Source: Hymenopus coronatus
Taxonomy: Eukaryota > Arthropoda > Insecta > Mantodea > Hymenopodidae
NCBI GenBank assembly: GCA_030762935.1
Contig: CM060892.1
Span: 86,372,827-86,436,826 of the forward strand
Direction: 5' to 3'
DNA length: 64,000 bases
Made by a program: the position numbers and the translations under genes. Below the pieces are notes generated by a model. The model made no database searches. It worked only from the letters and a program-made list of their open reading frames with translations, and was not told the origin of the DNA. This document shows positions 22,325-34,299 of the stretch, piece after piece (the stretch's first letter is position 1; every line of letters begins with the position of its first letter).

Positions 22325-23090
22325 CACTGTGTACAATGTACCTACATAATGGATAGAGAAGGTACATATTGCCTTCTCCCAAAAATTTGATGTAGATATT
22401 TCACCGGAAATATGTTTTGAGATCTTCTAAGTCCGAAAAAAAGCATTTTTGGAAAAAATCTGTGTGTCTGGAGAGCACAGCTCAAAAAAAAAAAAAAAAA
22501 AAAAAAAAAAAGGTCGTTAAATACAAAAGTTAGTATTTATCTTTATTATCTACCAAGGATATGACACGAAGATATTCAAGAAAATCTCCCCCCCCCCCAC
22601 AAACTCTGGGAATAGCCTCTGAAGACTTCTTTATTCTGGATGAATATTCCAGAATTTTACATAACGGTTGAGCCGTAAGAGAGAGAGACAAAAATGTAAA
22701 TCTCGTTTAAACACATACTTTATGTGATATACAATTTTATGTATAGTCGACCGTTTCAGAGACATTCCTTATTATTGGCTTCAATTTTAAACTACGTAAA
22801 CTTTTCTGAGACGGGAAGTGACGTTTTGTTTCATCTCTCTTATATTAATGCAGGCCATGCAAAGCGAAGCGAACTTAAATTAGGACCCGATTTTAAAAGA
22901 TTTGACTATCGATTTAGCTTAATGTGTTCGCTTATGTCCCTTCTACTTACAAGCAAGCAAGTAATAAGACAAGTTCTGCTAATTTTTACCTTGATTAGCA
23001 TTTCGTAGACAAAAGAATAATCTTTTGTAAGGAAAGTTGTTCGTGTAACAGGTAAAGAAAGTCGTGTGAATACAACACATCAGATTTTTT
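22325..23090 (+). repeat. PX repeat, shortened
   Basis: Imperfect palindrome around 22330-22362, an A-run at 22483-22510 where (TG)n normally ends, GGATATGACACGAAGATATT and AATAGCCTCTGAAGACTTCT. Ends GGTAAAGAAAGTCGTGTGAA and CACATCAGATTTTTT. Confidence 0.9.
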
Positions 23091-23165
23091 GTACAAGGAT
23101 TTCTAGTCCCTAAAGAGGAATTCATGCTAAGTTTCATTCAAATGTGTATTCTCTTTCTAGATATA

Positions 23166-23380
23166 ATCGCCCTCTGTGGTGTAATGGTTACCATGCTGAC
23201 TTCATATACCCAAGATCGCGGGTTCAAACGCGGTGGAGGGCGATGGATTTTTTTTTTTTTTGGGTGTAGAGAGGCCTCTGAGCAAAATTAAGCGGTCTTT
23301 CACGCCCAATATAGAATGGGACGCTGAGAACCACAGCAGTTAAAGAGCGTCCATAAATAACACGACATTTATATTCTATT
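23166..23380 (+). mobile_element. SINE-A with internal deletion
   Basis: Head CGCCCTCTGTGGTGTAATGG whose first seven bases can pair with GGAGGGC at the end of the tRNA-like part; box B GGGTTCAAACGCGG; body shortened in the middle. Flanked by a perfect 14 bp duplication TCTTTCTAGATATA (23152-23165 and 23381-23394). Confidence 0.93.
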
Positions 23381-23583
23381 TCTTTCTAGATATATAAATT
23401 AATTCGATTTAATTAGATAAAACGAAAATATATCTTAGCCTACAAATGTTGAGCTAATGCACCATCTTTCTCTGGCACGTATATACTATGCACATAGTAT
23501 AGGCACTATATTCCACCCGAAAATTCAAAACTAAAATATCATCCGATGAAGCGCAAAAAAAAAAAAAAAAAAAAAATAGAAAA

Positions 23584-23585
<2 letters not shown>

Positions 23586-23622
<37 letters not shown>
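23586..23622. repeat. (TG)n microsatellite within PX
   Basis: The longest TG run among the PX copies, at the element's usual TG-rich position. Confidence 0.95.
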
Positions 23623-23623
<1 letters not shown>

Positions 23624-24224
23624 ACGGTTAAACATCAGGCTTGGTATTTAAGTTCAGTATGTTCCAAGGATACGACATGAAGATTTTCAAGATAATCCCC
23701 GAAACACAACTACTCTTTACATGGTACATTTTTCGAAAAGTTTTAATTTCTCAAAAACAGCTGTAACGATTTTGATTTAAATACCATATGTTTAAGATAT
23801 TTTCATGACAAACGAAATGTATTTTACATTTTCTGGGAATAGGTTCTGTAAACCTTTTCATTCTGGACAACTTGTGTAAATGGTAACCCGTAAAAGGCAG
23901 ATAAACAGTAAAAATGCAGATATCGTTGAAGCACACAATTTATATCGTATGCATTTTTTCGTGGTGTTTACCATTTCCGAGATATTCCTTGCTATTGGTT
24001 TCAGTTTTAAAATATCTAAGCTTTTCTCATATGGGAATTTGTCAAGTTCTGTTGATGCAACAAAACAAACTTCAATCACATAGCAATAGCTTATAAAGGA
24101 TTCGACTATCGCTTTATGGTCCCTTAATGCCATTCTGCATTTACAAGAAACTAAGTAATAAATCCATTTCTACCATTGTTTATCAGCATTAGCACGAGGG
24201 ATATTGAAGAATAATCATTTTAAC

Positions 24225-24269
<45 letters not shown>
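24225..24269. repeat. (AAT)n microsatellite
   Basis: About 15 AAT units at the AACAATAATTTGTTGCAG block of PX; expansion of a short AAT seed present in the consensus. Confidence 0.95.
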
Positions 24270-24475
24270 TTGTTACAGATATATAGGGAAATTCATGTGA
24301 ATGGAAGTTATCAGATATTTTTTAAACCTTTGTAAGAACCTGTCTTTGCCCTCGTGGATAGTCTTTGTTTTTGTTGTTCTTTTTTTAAATGATATCACAA
24401 AGAAATAGTGAAAAAATAGTGTATGATTATATTAATTAATGTCTTTAAAACTATGACCAATATAAAAAAAAATCC

Positions 24476-24745
24476 AATCGTCTTCCGTAGATTAGGGGTA
24501 GCATGCTAACCTCTGGTTCTCAAGGTGGCGGGTTCAAACCCGGCGAAGGACAATTTATTTATTCCGAGTAAAACTCCTTAACACGGCTTCCTTCGGAAGG
24601 AAAGTAAAGGCGGTAGTCCCGTGACAGGACAAAAAAGAATCTGATAAAAAGATCCCTGAGCAAAATTAAGCGTATTTGACGCCCAATATAGAACGGGACG
24701 CTGAGAATCACAGCTGTTAAAGAGCGTCCATAAAATATAAAACTC
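24476..24745 (+). mobile_element. SINE-A
   Basis: Head CGTCTTCCGTAGATTAGGGG with box B GGGTTCAAACCCGG. Body blocks CTTCCTTCGGAAGGAAAGTA, GAGCAAAATTAAGCG and AGAGCGTCCATAAAATATAA. Confidence 0.9.
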
Positions 24746-25124
24746 TCTATCATTCATATTAATGCACATTTTGTATTCCTTTGGGGAAAGTTTTCAGACC
24801 TTTAGGTGTATTTTTGTGAGAGAAGATAAATTTTAAATTTGAGAAAATGACAAACAATTGAATGATAAGAAAACTATCTTAAAATTGACATTGAGAATCA
24901 TTTTACCAGTACAACGCTTTAAACCACAACCAAAGGAGAATCAAACGTTGCAAATGTCTCCTTCAAAGAATGTGCATTTTTTGCACTAAAAATAAAAAAA
25001 GACATTTTTTGTCAAAATTGCTTAAAAAACGCCTCTGAATCCACTTAAGCTGGTCATGGAATATACTTTGGACTTAACTAAACTATTGAATGTTTGTATC
25101 AACTTACAGTAAGTAAAACCTGTA

Positions 25125-25960
25125 CGTACTTTTACTTTCTCTACTACAGTTAGCAAGTAGAGGGAATAATCGCCGGAAATATGTTTTGAGGCCCCTGAAT
25201 CTAAAAAGAACATTTTATATATATGTCCATGTGTTTGAGAACACCATTATTAAAAAAAAAAAAAAAAATATCGTTTAAATACCAAACTAATATACGTTCA
25301 GCATCTTCCAAAGATACGATTTTCAATGATGATTTTCAATATTATCCCCTCAGTCCTTACAAGCCTTTATATATGGAATTTTTTGAAAAATGTTATTTCC
25401 TCAAAAATTTCTTTAACGATTTTCATTAAAATTATATATCTAAGATATTTTAATGATAAATAAAATGTGTAGGTATCTTGAATTTTCTGGGAAAGTCTCT
25501 CCTCATTCTGCACGACTTTTGCATGACTGGTAAACCGTAAGAGATAGATAAAACCTTGCACAAAAAATGTAGAACATACAATTTATGCTTTATACATTCT
25601 TTGTTGGTTTAGTCATTTCCGAGATTTCATGGCTATTAGTTACACATTTTAATTTGCTTATACTTTCCTTAAATGGAAGCCGTTATTCACTCATTTTCAT
25701 CCTGGTCATGCAAAGAGATTGGAATTTTAATACCATCATATAACGTCCAGCTCAATGGCTTTGACTTTCACTTTAGCCGTGTATTCCCTTACTGCCATTT
25801 TTTATACAAAGGAATATCTAATAAAGATATTTCTGCTAATGTTTATTTGGATTAATCGAAATAGATAGAAGAATAAGCTTTTGTAGGACTAGTTTTTGCT
25901 GAATAGACTGAAAAAATCATATGAAAGTAACATAAATAGCTATGGCATTTTTATACATTA
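25125..25960 (+). repeat. PX repeat, diverged
   Basis: ACTTTTACTTTCTCTACTAC start, shortened palindrome (AGCAAGTAGAGGGAATAATC), GCCGGAAATATGTTTTGAGG, an A-run, then TCTTGAATTTTCTGGGAAAG and TGGTAAACCGTAAGAGATAG. The downstream 200 bases are also shared with 29845-30030. Confidence 0.87.
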
Positions 25961-25979
25961 ATTGCATTTTGATGTTGAG

Positions 25980-26170
25980 GATTTATTTACTTGTAAGCAT
26001 ATTTATCAACTTTAACGGTTTGCTATAAAGTGGTTGCAATTTGAGGCCTTTTTATGACTGCGGCAAAGGAAGCGTTTTTACGGCTTTGTAGGTGATTCAA
26101 AATATTATATATTTTAATACAAACATGAAAAAAAACGTTATTGTAGCTTATGACGATGCATCTGTAAAAA
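25980..26170 (+). repeat. Duplicated PX-flanking segment, copy 1
   Basis: ACGGTTTGCTATAAAGTGG, GAGGCCTTTTTATGACTG and GTTTTTACGGCTTTGTAGG have counterparts in the same order at 29845-30030. Each copy lies just after a PX copy. Confidence 0.6.
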
Positions 26171-26229
26171 TAAAAAAAATACACAGCTTTCTACCGATTG
26201 CTTTGAATTAGTACTTGCCCTATTTGTCA

Positions 26230-26580
26230 AGCATAAAACCATTTGCGAAATATTGCTTGTTATTAGTTTAAATTCCCCAATACATTATACGTTTCTCAAA
26301 TGGGCAGCCACCATTCGTTTCTTTTGTTTTACTTCTGGCCATGCAGAGAGATTGAATTTCAATTCCATTACATAGCGAGCAGTTCTTAAAAATTTGACCA
26401 TCGCTTTAGCTAGTGTATTCCCTTATTTCCCTGTACCTACAAGCCAAAAGAAGTAAGATCATTTCTGTTACTGCTTATCTGGATTAGCATGAAGGGGATA
26501 GAAAAATAAACTATTGTAAGAATCATTTTTTGCAGAGTAGATTGAGAAGTCCATATGAACGTAACGCATCAGATTTATTA
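26230..26580 (+). repeat. PX repeat, 3' half
   Basis: ATTGCTTGTTATTAGTTTAA, CCATCGCTTTAGCTAGTGTA and GGATTAGCATGAAGGGGATA blocks, ending GAACGTAACGCATCAGATTT. Confidence 0.82.
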
Positions 26581-26584
26581 CCAT

Positions 26585-26940
26585 ATACTCCGAACATAAA
26601 ACATAAAGTGTGCATTCGATTTTTATGAGCTAAGTTAAAGATGTTAAGTGTTTTATTCAAAATTAATCACTTTTTGATATGATGATATGAAATGTTCTCA
26701 AGAGTTTAATTGGGCTTAGTACATAAAGAGGTGGTTTTGCAAATATTTGTTAATCTTAATTCGTTTAAGAGAAAAAATTGTTCCCATATTTTGAATTCTT
26801 CACGTTTTCAGGTTGATTTATGGAAAATGATTTCAGCTGAACTATTTCAGATATTTAAGTAGTACAAAACAACCTTTGAATCCCAATTTATGAAGCTCTC
26901 CTTCAAGCTAGTGAGTTAGAAACTGTAGTATAGGGAGCAT

Positions 26941-26971
<31 letters not shown>

Positions 26972-27940
26972 GGAACCCAGAAAAGTAGAGTTCAAAGTTC
27001 AATGCTTGTTTTACATTAATGGTAGACGAATAATTAAATACACGTTTATATTTTAAATTTATCGATATTAAAACTAAGTTTACATCATGAAAATACAAGG
27101 TATGAGTATAATAAAACTGCAGAAAAATAAAAGTTCGAAAAATTTTCACAAATCACCGATACATGTCTTAAGATTAAAAGCCGAATGTATCACGGTAATT
27201 GGTATACAAAGCATGTAGACCGCAGTTTAGTTAATAACAATCTATTTATTATTGGGAGTCTAGCCTTCTTCACGGTCAGCTTCTTCAATGGAGTGAAAAA
27301 ATCAAAGCCAAGAAGTAGGTATAAGAAACAACAGGCTTGTGGAAAAATTGCTTATAGAAGAATAAAGAAAATCATGTGAATGTAACATATTGTAGTTTCT
27401 TTCCACATGAAGAAGATTATATCTTTCGAATGCTTCTCTTACAAATCTTACATTCTTCTGCTGACTGTTGTAGCTTCCCACATACTTTTATATTTGACAG
27501 GATCACAAAAATAAACCACACCATAAAAATAGTCTTTGAAACAAAGCCTTCCTCAGCCCACCTTAAGATATATAGAAAAGAATAAAGAATTGATAAATGT
27601 CGTACAGCGAAGTGAAGTGTTTAAATGAATTATTTACTATTGTTTGTAGAAGTACCAAGAGTGTTAATCCATCCACACATTTCCTGTTTGTCAAAAGGAT
27701 AATAGTATCCATGGTTATTCTTCAACATGCCTCAAGCTAATCCTCAGAGCGTGTGGTTAATGTAAAATCTCTGCTTATTTCAGAAAGCTGTCTTTGTCAA
27801 GGAGTGAGCATTTTCTGGAATTTCAAAACTGGGCATTCCATTATGTGTGTGTTTGTCATGATTTTTACTCTTTTCCTTATTATTGCTGTTCCTTCTTTTC
27901 AGCCAAATTTGTAAAATAATATATAATTTCTTTAACAATC
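26585..27940. other. Mostly unassigned AT-rich DNA
   Basis: Contains an A-run at 26947-26971. A short PX-like end (AGAAAATCATGTGAATGTAA) lies near 27365-27390. No gene recognised. Confidence 0.4.
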
Positions 27941-27944
27941 CATA

Positions 27945-28930
27945 TTTTTAGTTTCTCTACCACGTACACGGTAGGTAGAAAAATCATAAAATTCTCCCAA
28001 AACTACGACGAGATTTTACTGAAATACATGTTTTCGGATCCTTTAAATCAAAAAATAAGTCGTTTTATAAAAGCTCTGTGTGTGTATTAAATTAAATTCA
28101 GCTTTATTATGGACGCTCTTTAACTGCTGAGGTTCTTTGCATTTCATTGAATATTGGGCGTGAAATAAAGCTTAATTTTGCTCAGAGGCCTCTTTATCAG
28201 ACGTGAGGTTCTTTTACATGGGACCAACGTCTTTATTTCCCTTACGAATGAAGTAATGCTAATGATTTTTATGTTGAAAAAAATCCATCACGTTGCGCCG
28301 TTTTGAACCCGCGCAATCTTGGGAACCACAGGTTAGCAAGTTACACCTAGATCACGAAGGATGACTTGTGTGCTTGTGTGTGTTGTGAGTGCACGCGTGC
28401 GCGTGCTAATGATTAAAATATGTTCTAGATATTTTCACCACAAATGAAATATATGTCTAGTATTTTCTGGGAATAACCTCTAAGGTCCTCTTCATTATGA
28501 GTATTTTTGAACAATGGTAAATCTTACGGAATAGACAGAAAATATTAAAGCAGACACTTTATGTGATATGCTTTTTGAGGTTGAATGTATTCGAGATATT
28601 CCTTGTTTCAATTTTCGAATAGTTATACTTTTCTCAAATGAGAAGTCGTTATATTTTCCCTTCTTCCAGGATCGTGCAAGGAGAACGAAGCTTTAAGCCA
28701 TCATCTCATAGCGACTCACTATTAAAATATATGTCTGTAGTTTTAGCCAAGTATATTATCTTATTCCATTTGGAGCTACTAGGAAATATAAAGTAAAAAA
28801 ATTTCTGCTAATGTACATCTTGATTAGCATGAAATCCATAGAAGAATAAGCTTATATACCAAAGGTATGTTGCAAAATATGTAGATGATGTGAATGTAAC
28901 GTTAGATTTTTTAGATACAACTACCTTATT
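27945..28930 (+). repeat. PX repeat interrupted by SINE-A
   Basis: Left part from TTTTTAGTTTCTCTACCACG to CTCTGTGTGTGTATT at 28088. The right part resumes in a GTGTGTG tract after 28368 and carries TCTGGGAATAACCTCTAAGG and GATTAGCATGAAATCCATAG. Confidence 0.85.
28092..28365 (-). mobile_element. SINE-A inside the (TG)n region of a PX copy
   Basis: Minus-strand tail TTATTATGGACGCTCTTTAA, body TTTTGCTCAGAGGCCTCTTT and box B region TTTTGAACCCGCGCAATCTT. GTGTGTG-type sequence flanks both sides, so a duplication cannot be resolved. Confidence 0.88.
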
Positions 28931-28989
28931 ATGTTTTTTTTTTCTGCTTTAGTAAAATATGAGCCTGTGCACTGTGCAAGATTACAACA

Positions 28990-29745
28990 TATTTTTACTT
29001 TCTCTATTGCATGGTATATAGGTGCATTCTCCCCAAAAATTCGATACCCAGAATTCACCCGAAATGCACGTTAAAGATTCCTTGTATCCAAAAAAGCATT
29101 TTTAGCAAAAGATCGGTGTATGTGTGCACGATTGATATTACGATTTAATACCTTCAAAGGATGTGACACGAAGATTTTGAGAAATATCCTCCCACTCCAA
29201 ACTACCCTTAACATGGAAAAAAATCGAAAATTTTAATTTTCTCAAAAGTGACTAACGATTTAGAATAAAATACCATATTTTAAAGATATTTACACGTCAA
29301 ATAAAAGGTATATCTTGAATTTTCTGGGAATAGCCTCCGAAGACCTCTTTATTTTGAATGAAAACTGGTAAATCATAAGAGAAAGATAAAAATCTTACTG
29401 CACAAAAAATATAGATCTTGCTGAAACACCTAATTTATATCACATGTATTTTTCGTGGAGTTGGCTATTTCCTTGTTATTGGTTTCAGTTTTAAAATACT
29501 TAAAACGTTTCTTATACGGGCATTTGTCAATTCTTGGCTAAGTAAAGAAAGCAAAACTTTTAGAACATTTGACTATCCCTTATTTCCCTTCTGCATATAA
29601 GGAAGTAATTAATACGACAATTTCTGCTGTCCTATGTTTATCTTGATCAGTACGAAGTACACAAAAATATCAGTTTTTGTAAGAATAATGTGTTACAGAA
29701 TAGCTAAAGTAAATCACTTGAATAGAACATATCAGGTTTTTAATT
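28990..29745 (+). repeat. PX repeat
   Basis: Starts TTTTTACTTTCTCTATTGCA with the palindrome mostly deleted. Then AAAAATTCGATACCCAGAAT, AAAGGATGTGACACGAAGAT and TTGAATTTTCTGGGAATAGC; ends GAATAGAACATATCAGGTTT. The 5' (TG)n tract is short. Confidence 0.9.
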
Positions 29746-29844
29746 TCATATTCTGACCAGTAGATATACAAGCGTCCACAGTAACAGATATATCCTTTTT
29801 GAAATAAAATGTAGTATGTGTGTGTGCAATATTGAAGTTTTAGT

Positions 29845-30030
29845 ATATATATATTTATTTAAACATATTTGTGATCTTTTATGCTTTGCTCATAAAATGT
29901 ACGGGAGCGAAGGCCTTTTTACGACAAAGTAGGTGTTTTTACGACTTTGTGAGAAGATTCCAAAGGTTACAGATTTTCACCACGGAAATGACAATACACT
30001 ATATTGTAACCTAGGATGATAGATTGAACT
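29845..30030 (+). repeat. Duplicated PX-flanking segment, copy 2
   Basis: TGCTTTGCTCATAAAATG, GAAGGCCTTTTTACGACAAA and GTGTTTTTACGACTTTGTG match copy 1 at 25980-26170. Confidence 0.6.
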
Positions 30031-30264
30031 ATTGCGCTAATTGCTATACAGTGTTATATTAGGTGCTATCGTCTATCCTTAAACACCATCAAGTCCTGCT
30101 TCACTGGTGTATAAATGGACAGCGTGCGGGCTTGACATTTTACTGTACCACTTGATGCGCAGAAAATCAGCGGGATCATTTAGTATTGGATGACGTGAAT
30201 TGCAAACTCCCTACGAAAATTATTTATCTTAATTCCGTGTTATGGCTGCTGAGCATTAGTTATA

Positions 30265-31062
30265 CACGTTTACTTTCTCTACACATACTATGTACGTAGT
30301 GTATAGAGAAGGTATTGCATTCAATCCCAAAAATTCGATACCGAGATTTCACCGGAAATTCATTTTTTCGTGTGTCTGTGTAACGAAAAGTCGGTAAGAC
30401 ACCAATCTTGGTATTTAAGTATAGTATTTTTCAAGGATGCAATACGGAAGATTTTGGAAGAATTCCCGCATCCCAAACTACCCTTCACATGGAAAAAACT
30501 TCAAAAATGTTGATTTTCTCAAAATGGCTCCAATGAATTTTATTAGAATACCGTGTGTTGAAGATATTTATATCACAAATAAAATGCATATCCAGAATTT
30601 TCTGGGAATAGCCTTGAAGACCTCGTTATTCTGGATGAGTTTTGCTGAATTTTGCAAAACTGGTAAACCGTAACAGATAGACAAAACTTCTCACACAAAA
30701 ATGTAGATCTCGTTAAAATACACAATTTATCTTATACACGTTTTTTGGTGGAGTTAACCATTTTTAGATACTCCTTGTTTTGGTTTCAGTTTTAAAATAC
30801 TTGCCAAATTCCCGTTTGTGAAAAGTTCAACTCCTGGCAGTGCCAAGCAACTGGTTTCATTCACATGGCAAGCATCTTTTAAAAGATTTGATTGTCGCTT
30901 TTACCTAGTCTATTCACTTATTTCCCTTCTACTTACAAGAAAGCAAGAAATAAGACCATTTCTGCTAACGCTTATCTCGATTAGATGGAAGAATAAGCTT
31001 TCTAATAATTTGTTACCGAGATGTAAAGAAAGTCTTTGAATGGAACACATACGATTTTTGAC
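30265..31062 (+). repeat. PX repeat, near full length but lacking (TG)n
   Basis: Near-perfect palindrome at 30273-30310 (ACTATGTACGTAGTG core), CCGAGATTTCACCGGAAATT, AGGATGCAATACGGAAGATT, TCTGGGAATAGCCTTGAAGA. Ends ATGTAAAGAAAGTCTTTGAA and GGAACACATACGATTTTT. Confidence 0.93.
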
Positions 31063-31254
31063 AGTTTTTGTTTATATTTCCATGTCATGAAGTGTAAAAC
31101 GTAGGCTAAAAAGCTTTGTGTAGTCTAGGAAGTGGTATCCTTTGCTTTAAGACGTGTTTATTGTGGTATCAGGAATAATTACATTATTTAGCACAATTTA
31201 AATAGTACTACCAGGTCTTCGAGGTCTTTCATAATTATAATTCATTTGACATAT

Positions 31255-32245
31255 ATTACTTTCTATACGTACTATGTACATAGTGTGTAGAGAAGATATT
31301 GCATTTCACCCAAAATTCGATTCCGAGAGTTCACTGGAAATGCATGTTCTAGGGGCCCCTGTATCCAGATTTGGTATTTAAGTTTATTATCATCGAAGGA
31401 TGCGACACGCAAATCTTGAAAAAATCTTCCCCCCCAAAAAAAAATGTAGAAAATTTTGATTTTCTCAAAAATAACTCCAACGAGTTTGATTAAAATACAG
31501 TGCGTTTAAGATATTTACATCACAAATAAAATGCATATCCAGAATTTTCTGGGAATAGCCTCTGGATGAATTGCTCATTATTCTGGATGATTTTTTCTGA
31601 ATTTTGCATAACTGGTAAGAGATTGAAAAAACTTACTACCAAAATTTATGTTGTATTTTTTTTTTCGTGGAGTTGGCCCTTTTCGAGATATTCCTTTTTA
31701 TTGGTTACAGTTTTAAAACACTTAAAACTTTTCTCATACGGGAACTTGTCATCTCCTGATCACAAAAAGACACATGGCAACCAGTTTTTTTTTAGGGCCG
31801 CACCGTGGTCGCCTCTCGCTTAGATGACCCGGGTTCGATCCCAAGCGACCGCATGAGAGATATTTGTGGTGGACAAAGCGGCACTTGGGCGGGTTTTGTC
31901 TGGGTTCTCCGGTTTCCCCTGCCATCGCATTCCACCGGTGCTCCATCTTCATGTCGTGTATCTTCAGTGTTATCGCCTGCGATGCCACAAGTAGTAAAAG
32001 CGGGCGTTAAACACTAAAAAAACAAAAAAACAGCTTTTAAAAGATTTGACTGTCACTTTAGCCTAGAGTATTCCATTATTTTTCTTCTCCTTACAAAAAA
32101 AGCAAGTAATAAGACAATTTGTGTTAATGTTTATCTCGATTAGCATGAAGTAAATAGTAGAATAATCTTTTAAACAATATTTTGTTACAAATAATTTGTT
32201 ACAAAGATGTATGGAAATTCTTGTGAATTGAACACATCAGAAATA
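31255..32245 (+). repeat. PX repeat interrupted by SINE-B
   Basis: Left part begins TTACTTTCTATACGTACTAT with palindrome to about 31295 and runs to CACATGGCAACCAG at 31785. The right part resumes AGCTTTTAAAAGATTTGACT at about 32032 and ends at GGAAATTCTTGTGAATTGAA. Confidence 0.9.
31793..32030 (+). mobile_element. SINE-B inside a PX copy
   Basis: Truncated head (GGGCCGCACCGTGGTCGCCT), box B GGGTTCGATCCC, CTCCGGTTTCCCCTGCCATC and AAAAGCGGGCGTTAAACACT, then an A-rich tail (AAAAAACAAAAAAA). Confidence 0.92.
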
Positions 32246-32249
32246 TATA

Positions 32250-34075
32250 TACCGCACTGAACATTTTACGCATTTCAAATTTTATATAATTGCAAAATTG
32301 TTACGCTTTGCTATACGAGAGAAAGTTTTATTGCTTTCAATTCCAAGACTTGTATGTTTAAGTATTTATTTTCGAATAAGTTATTTTTTTGTTTTTAATT
32401 ATTTTGTTTATTTGTTTATTTACTTCAAATTTTTATAAGCTCCCATAATGTTTATAATAGTTGAAACAAAATAAAATTGCAATTACCGAATGGGATCCTC
32501 AGACGTTCTATGGCACGTTTTCCGTAACCCAAGCAATTTGACTTTTTTTTTTCTTCCGTGTTTTCCCTCACTTCCCAAAGTAAACGCCGGATTGGATATT
32601 TAATATCACGAACCAAAGTTCCACCTCCAGTCTAAAACAATAGTAAAAACTGTAAATATGATAATAGCAAATGCTCGCTATCTATCCACAGATGAGAGAT
32701 GGACTTATTTGCGGTTTGGGAGCAGCATTAAGTTTATCCAACTTTAGTATCAATATTTCGAAAATTAGTTAAATTTATATGGCTTATATATGATTCATAT
32801 ATCTAAACTTTACTAGGAGAGTCAGACAAAGGCCTTTGACAATTGGTTTAAGTTTTGACATGTAAAATATAGTCAATATTTATAAATACTTTGAGCAGCT
32901 TTACTAGCAGCATTCTAATGCCATCTGTCCAGCACGTGTAGAAGCAGAACAGTTTTACCAGAGGCACTCAAATGCCGTTTGTGCAGCGCGTGTAGAAGCA
33001 GAAGTACAGCTGCCGGATATTAAGGTCTTTGTTCTAGCCATTCAAGACAAATATAACCATCCTCTGGCTTATTTTTCTCTGGTGGGTTAAGGTGTATACT
33101 AGAATTGTTAGAAATGAGACAGTTGCCGAAACAGTAAAACCTACCAAAATCAACGTGAATTAACTGCCCTGTGTATCCAAATTCCTATTTAATTTGTTTC
33201 CAAAGAAAATTGGTATAACCTCCGGTTAAGAAACTAAAGTACACATCTAAAAAGTAATTAAAATTCCCTTCATTTTTAGTCGCACACCTTGAAAGTATTA
33301 TATCCAAATTAAATTTTTACTCAACTTATTGTTGTAATTGGGCAATTTAAACGTTGCCTGCAAGTTTTCTATTTAGTCACCAGATGGCTTTATTTGCAGA
33401 GTTTTCACCTACTGTTCCTGTGCGATGGTCAACACAACAGAAGCTATATTTTACTAGAACTTTTTACCACTGTATAGAATCAATTATTCACAACAATTAA
33501 CAAAATCACAAAATTATGTTGCACCATTACTTTTATAATCTCTATCTGCCATTTATTTATCCATTTAATTGTTTTATTACGTTAATTGTTATTTATTTGT
33601 TTGTATGGTTTTGTGTATGTATTTACAAATCTAACGTCACTTGGTACAATAGTACACAAATAATTGTTGGATGATAATGTTAACAATAGAGAGAGTTTAG
33701 ATTAATTTAGATTAGGATATATAGATTGGTTACCTATATTTGCATAGATTAGATAGATGTATTAGATTAAATAGATTTTATATTTATGTATCAATGTCAA
33801 AATTCAATAACACAAATTTTCAATGTTATAAAATTACAATACCTTGTATAATAAGAATAACAATGATAACAACAAGAAGAGATGTCTCTTTGGAAACGTG
33901 ACTTAACAAAATGATATGCTACATAGCTTAGACCTAGAAACTATTGTATGTCCACCACAGATTGACTGTTGATTTTCCGTGTGCATTTGTTTCAAAATGC
34001 CACCATTAGTGTAATTTGAAACAAAACATCAAAGAGGTATATGAGCTACATACAACCCCTGCTCTTCTCTCTTTT
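32250..34075. other. Unassigned AT-rich DNA
   Basis: The longest stretch without a recognised repeat in the left half. It contains one 54 bp tandem duplication (listed separately). No gene recognised. Confidence 0.4.
32896..33003 (+). repeat. Tandem duplication of a 54 bp unit
   Basis: Two adjacent diverged units, 32896-32949 and 32950-33003, both ending CGTGTAGAAGCAGAA, with stops in all obvious reading frames. Confidence 0.8.
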
Positions 34076-34077
34076 GT

Positions 34078-34298
34078 ATAGCGTTTAACATCCGCTTTTA
34101 CTGGCACCGTAGGCGATGACTCTGCTGATGCATGGAATGAAGATAGAGCACTGGTGGAATGCGGGGGAAACCAGATCACCCGGAGTAAACCCACCCCTGC
34201 AACGTTTTGTCCACCACAAATCTCACATGCGGACGCTTGGGATCCAACCCGGGCCGCCTAGGTAAGAGGCGAGTGGTCTAACTACCTGGCTCTTCTCT
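34078..34298 (-). mobile_element. SINE-B
   Basis: Minus strand: AGCGTTTAACATCCGCTTTT tail, GGGGGAAACC, CACAAATCTCACATGCGGAC and box B region GGGATCCAACCCGGGCC. Confidence 0.9.
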
Positions 34299-34299
34299 G

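Larger units (their letters stand above)
23470..24335 (+). repeat. PX repeat, near full length
   Basis: Palindrome near 23475-23505 (CGTATATACTATGCACATAG), an A-run, a long (TG)n at 23586-23622, GGATACGACATGAAGATTTT and TCTGGGAATAGGTTCTGTAA. Contains (AAT)n at 24225-24269 near its end and finishes GAAATTCATGTGAATGGAAG. Confidence 0.9.
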
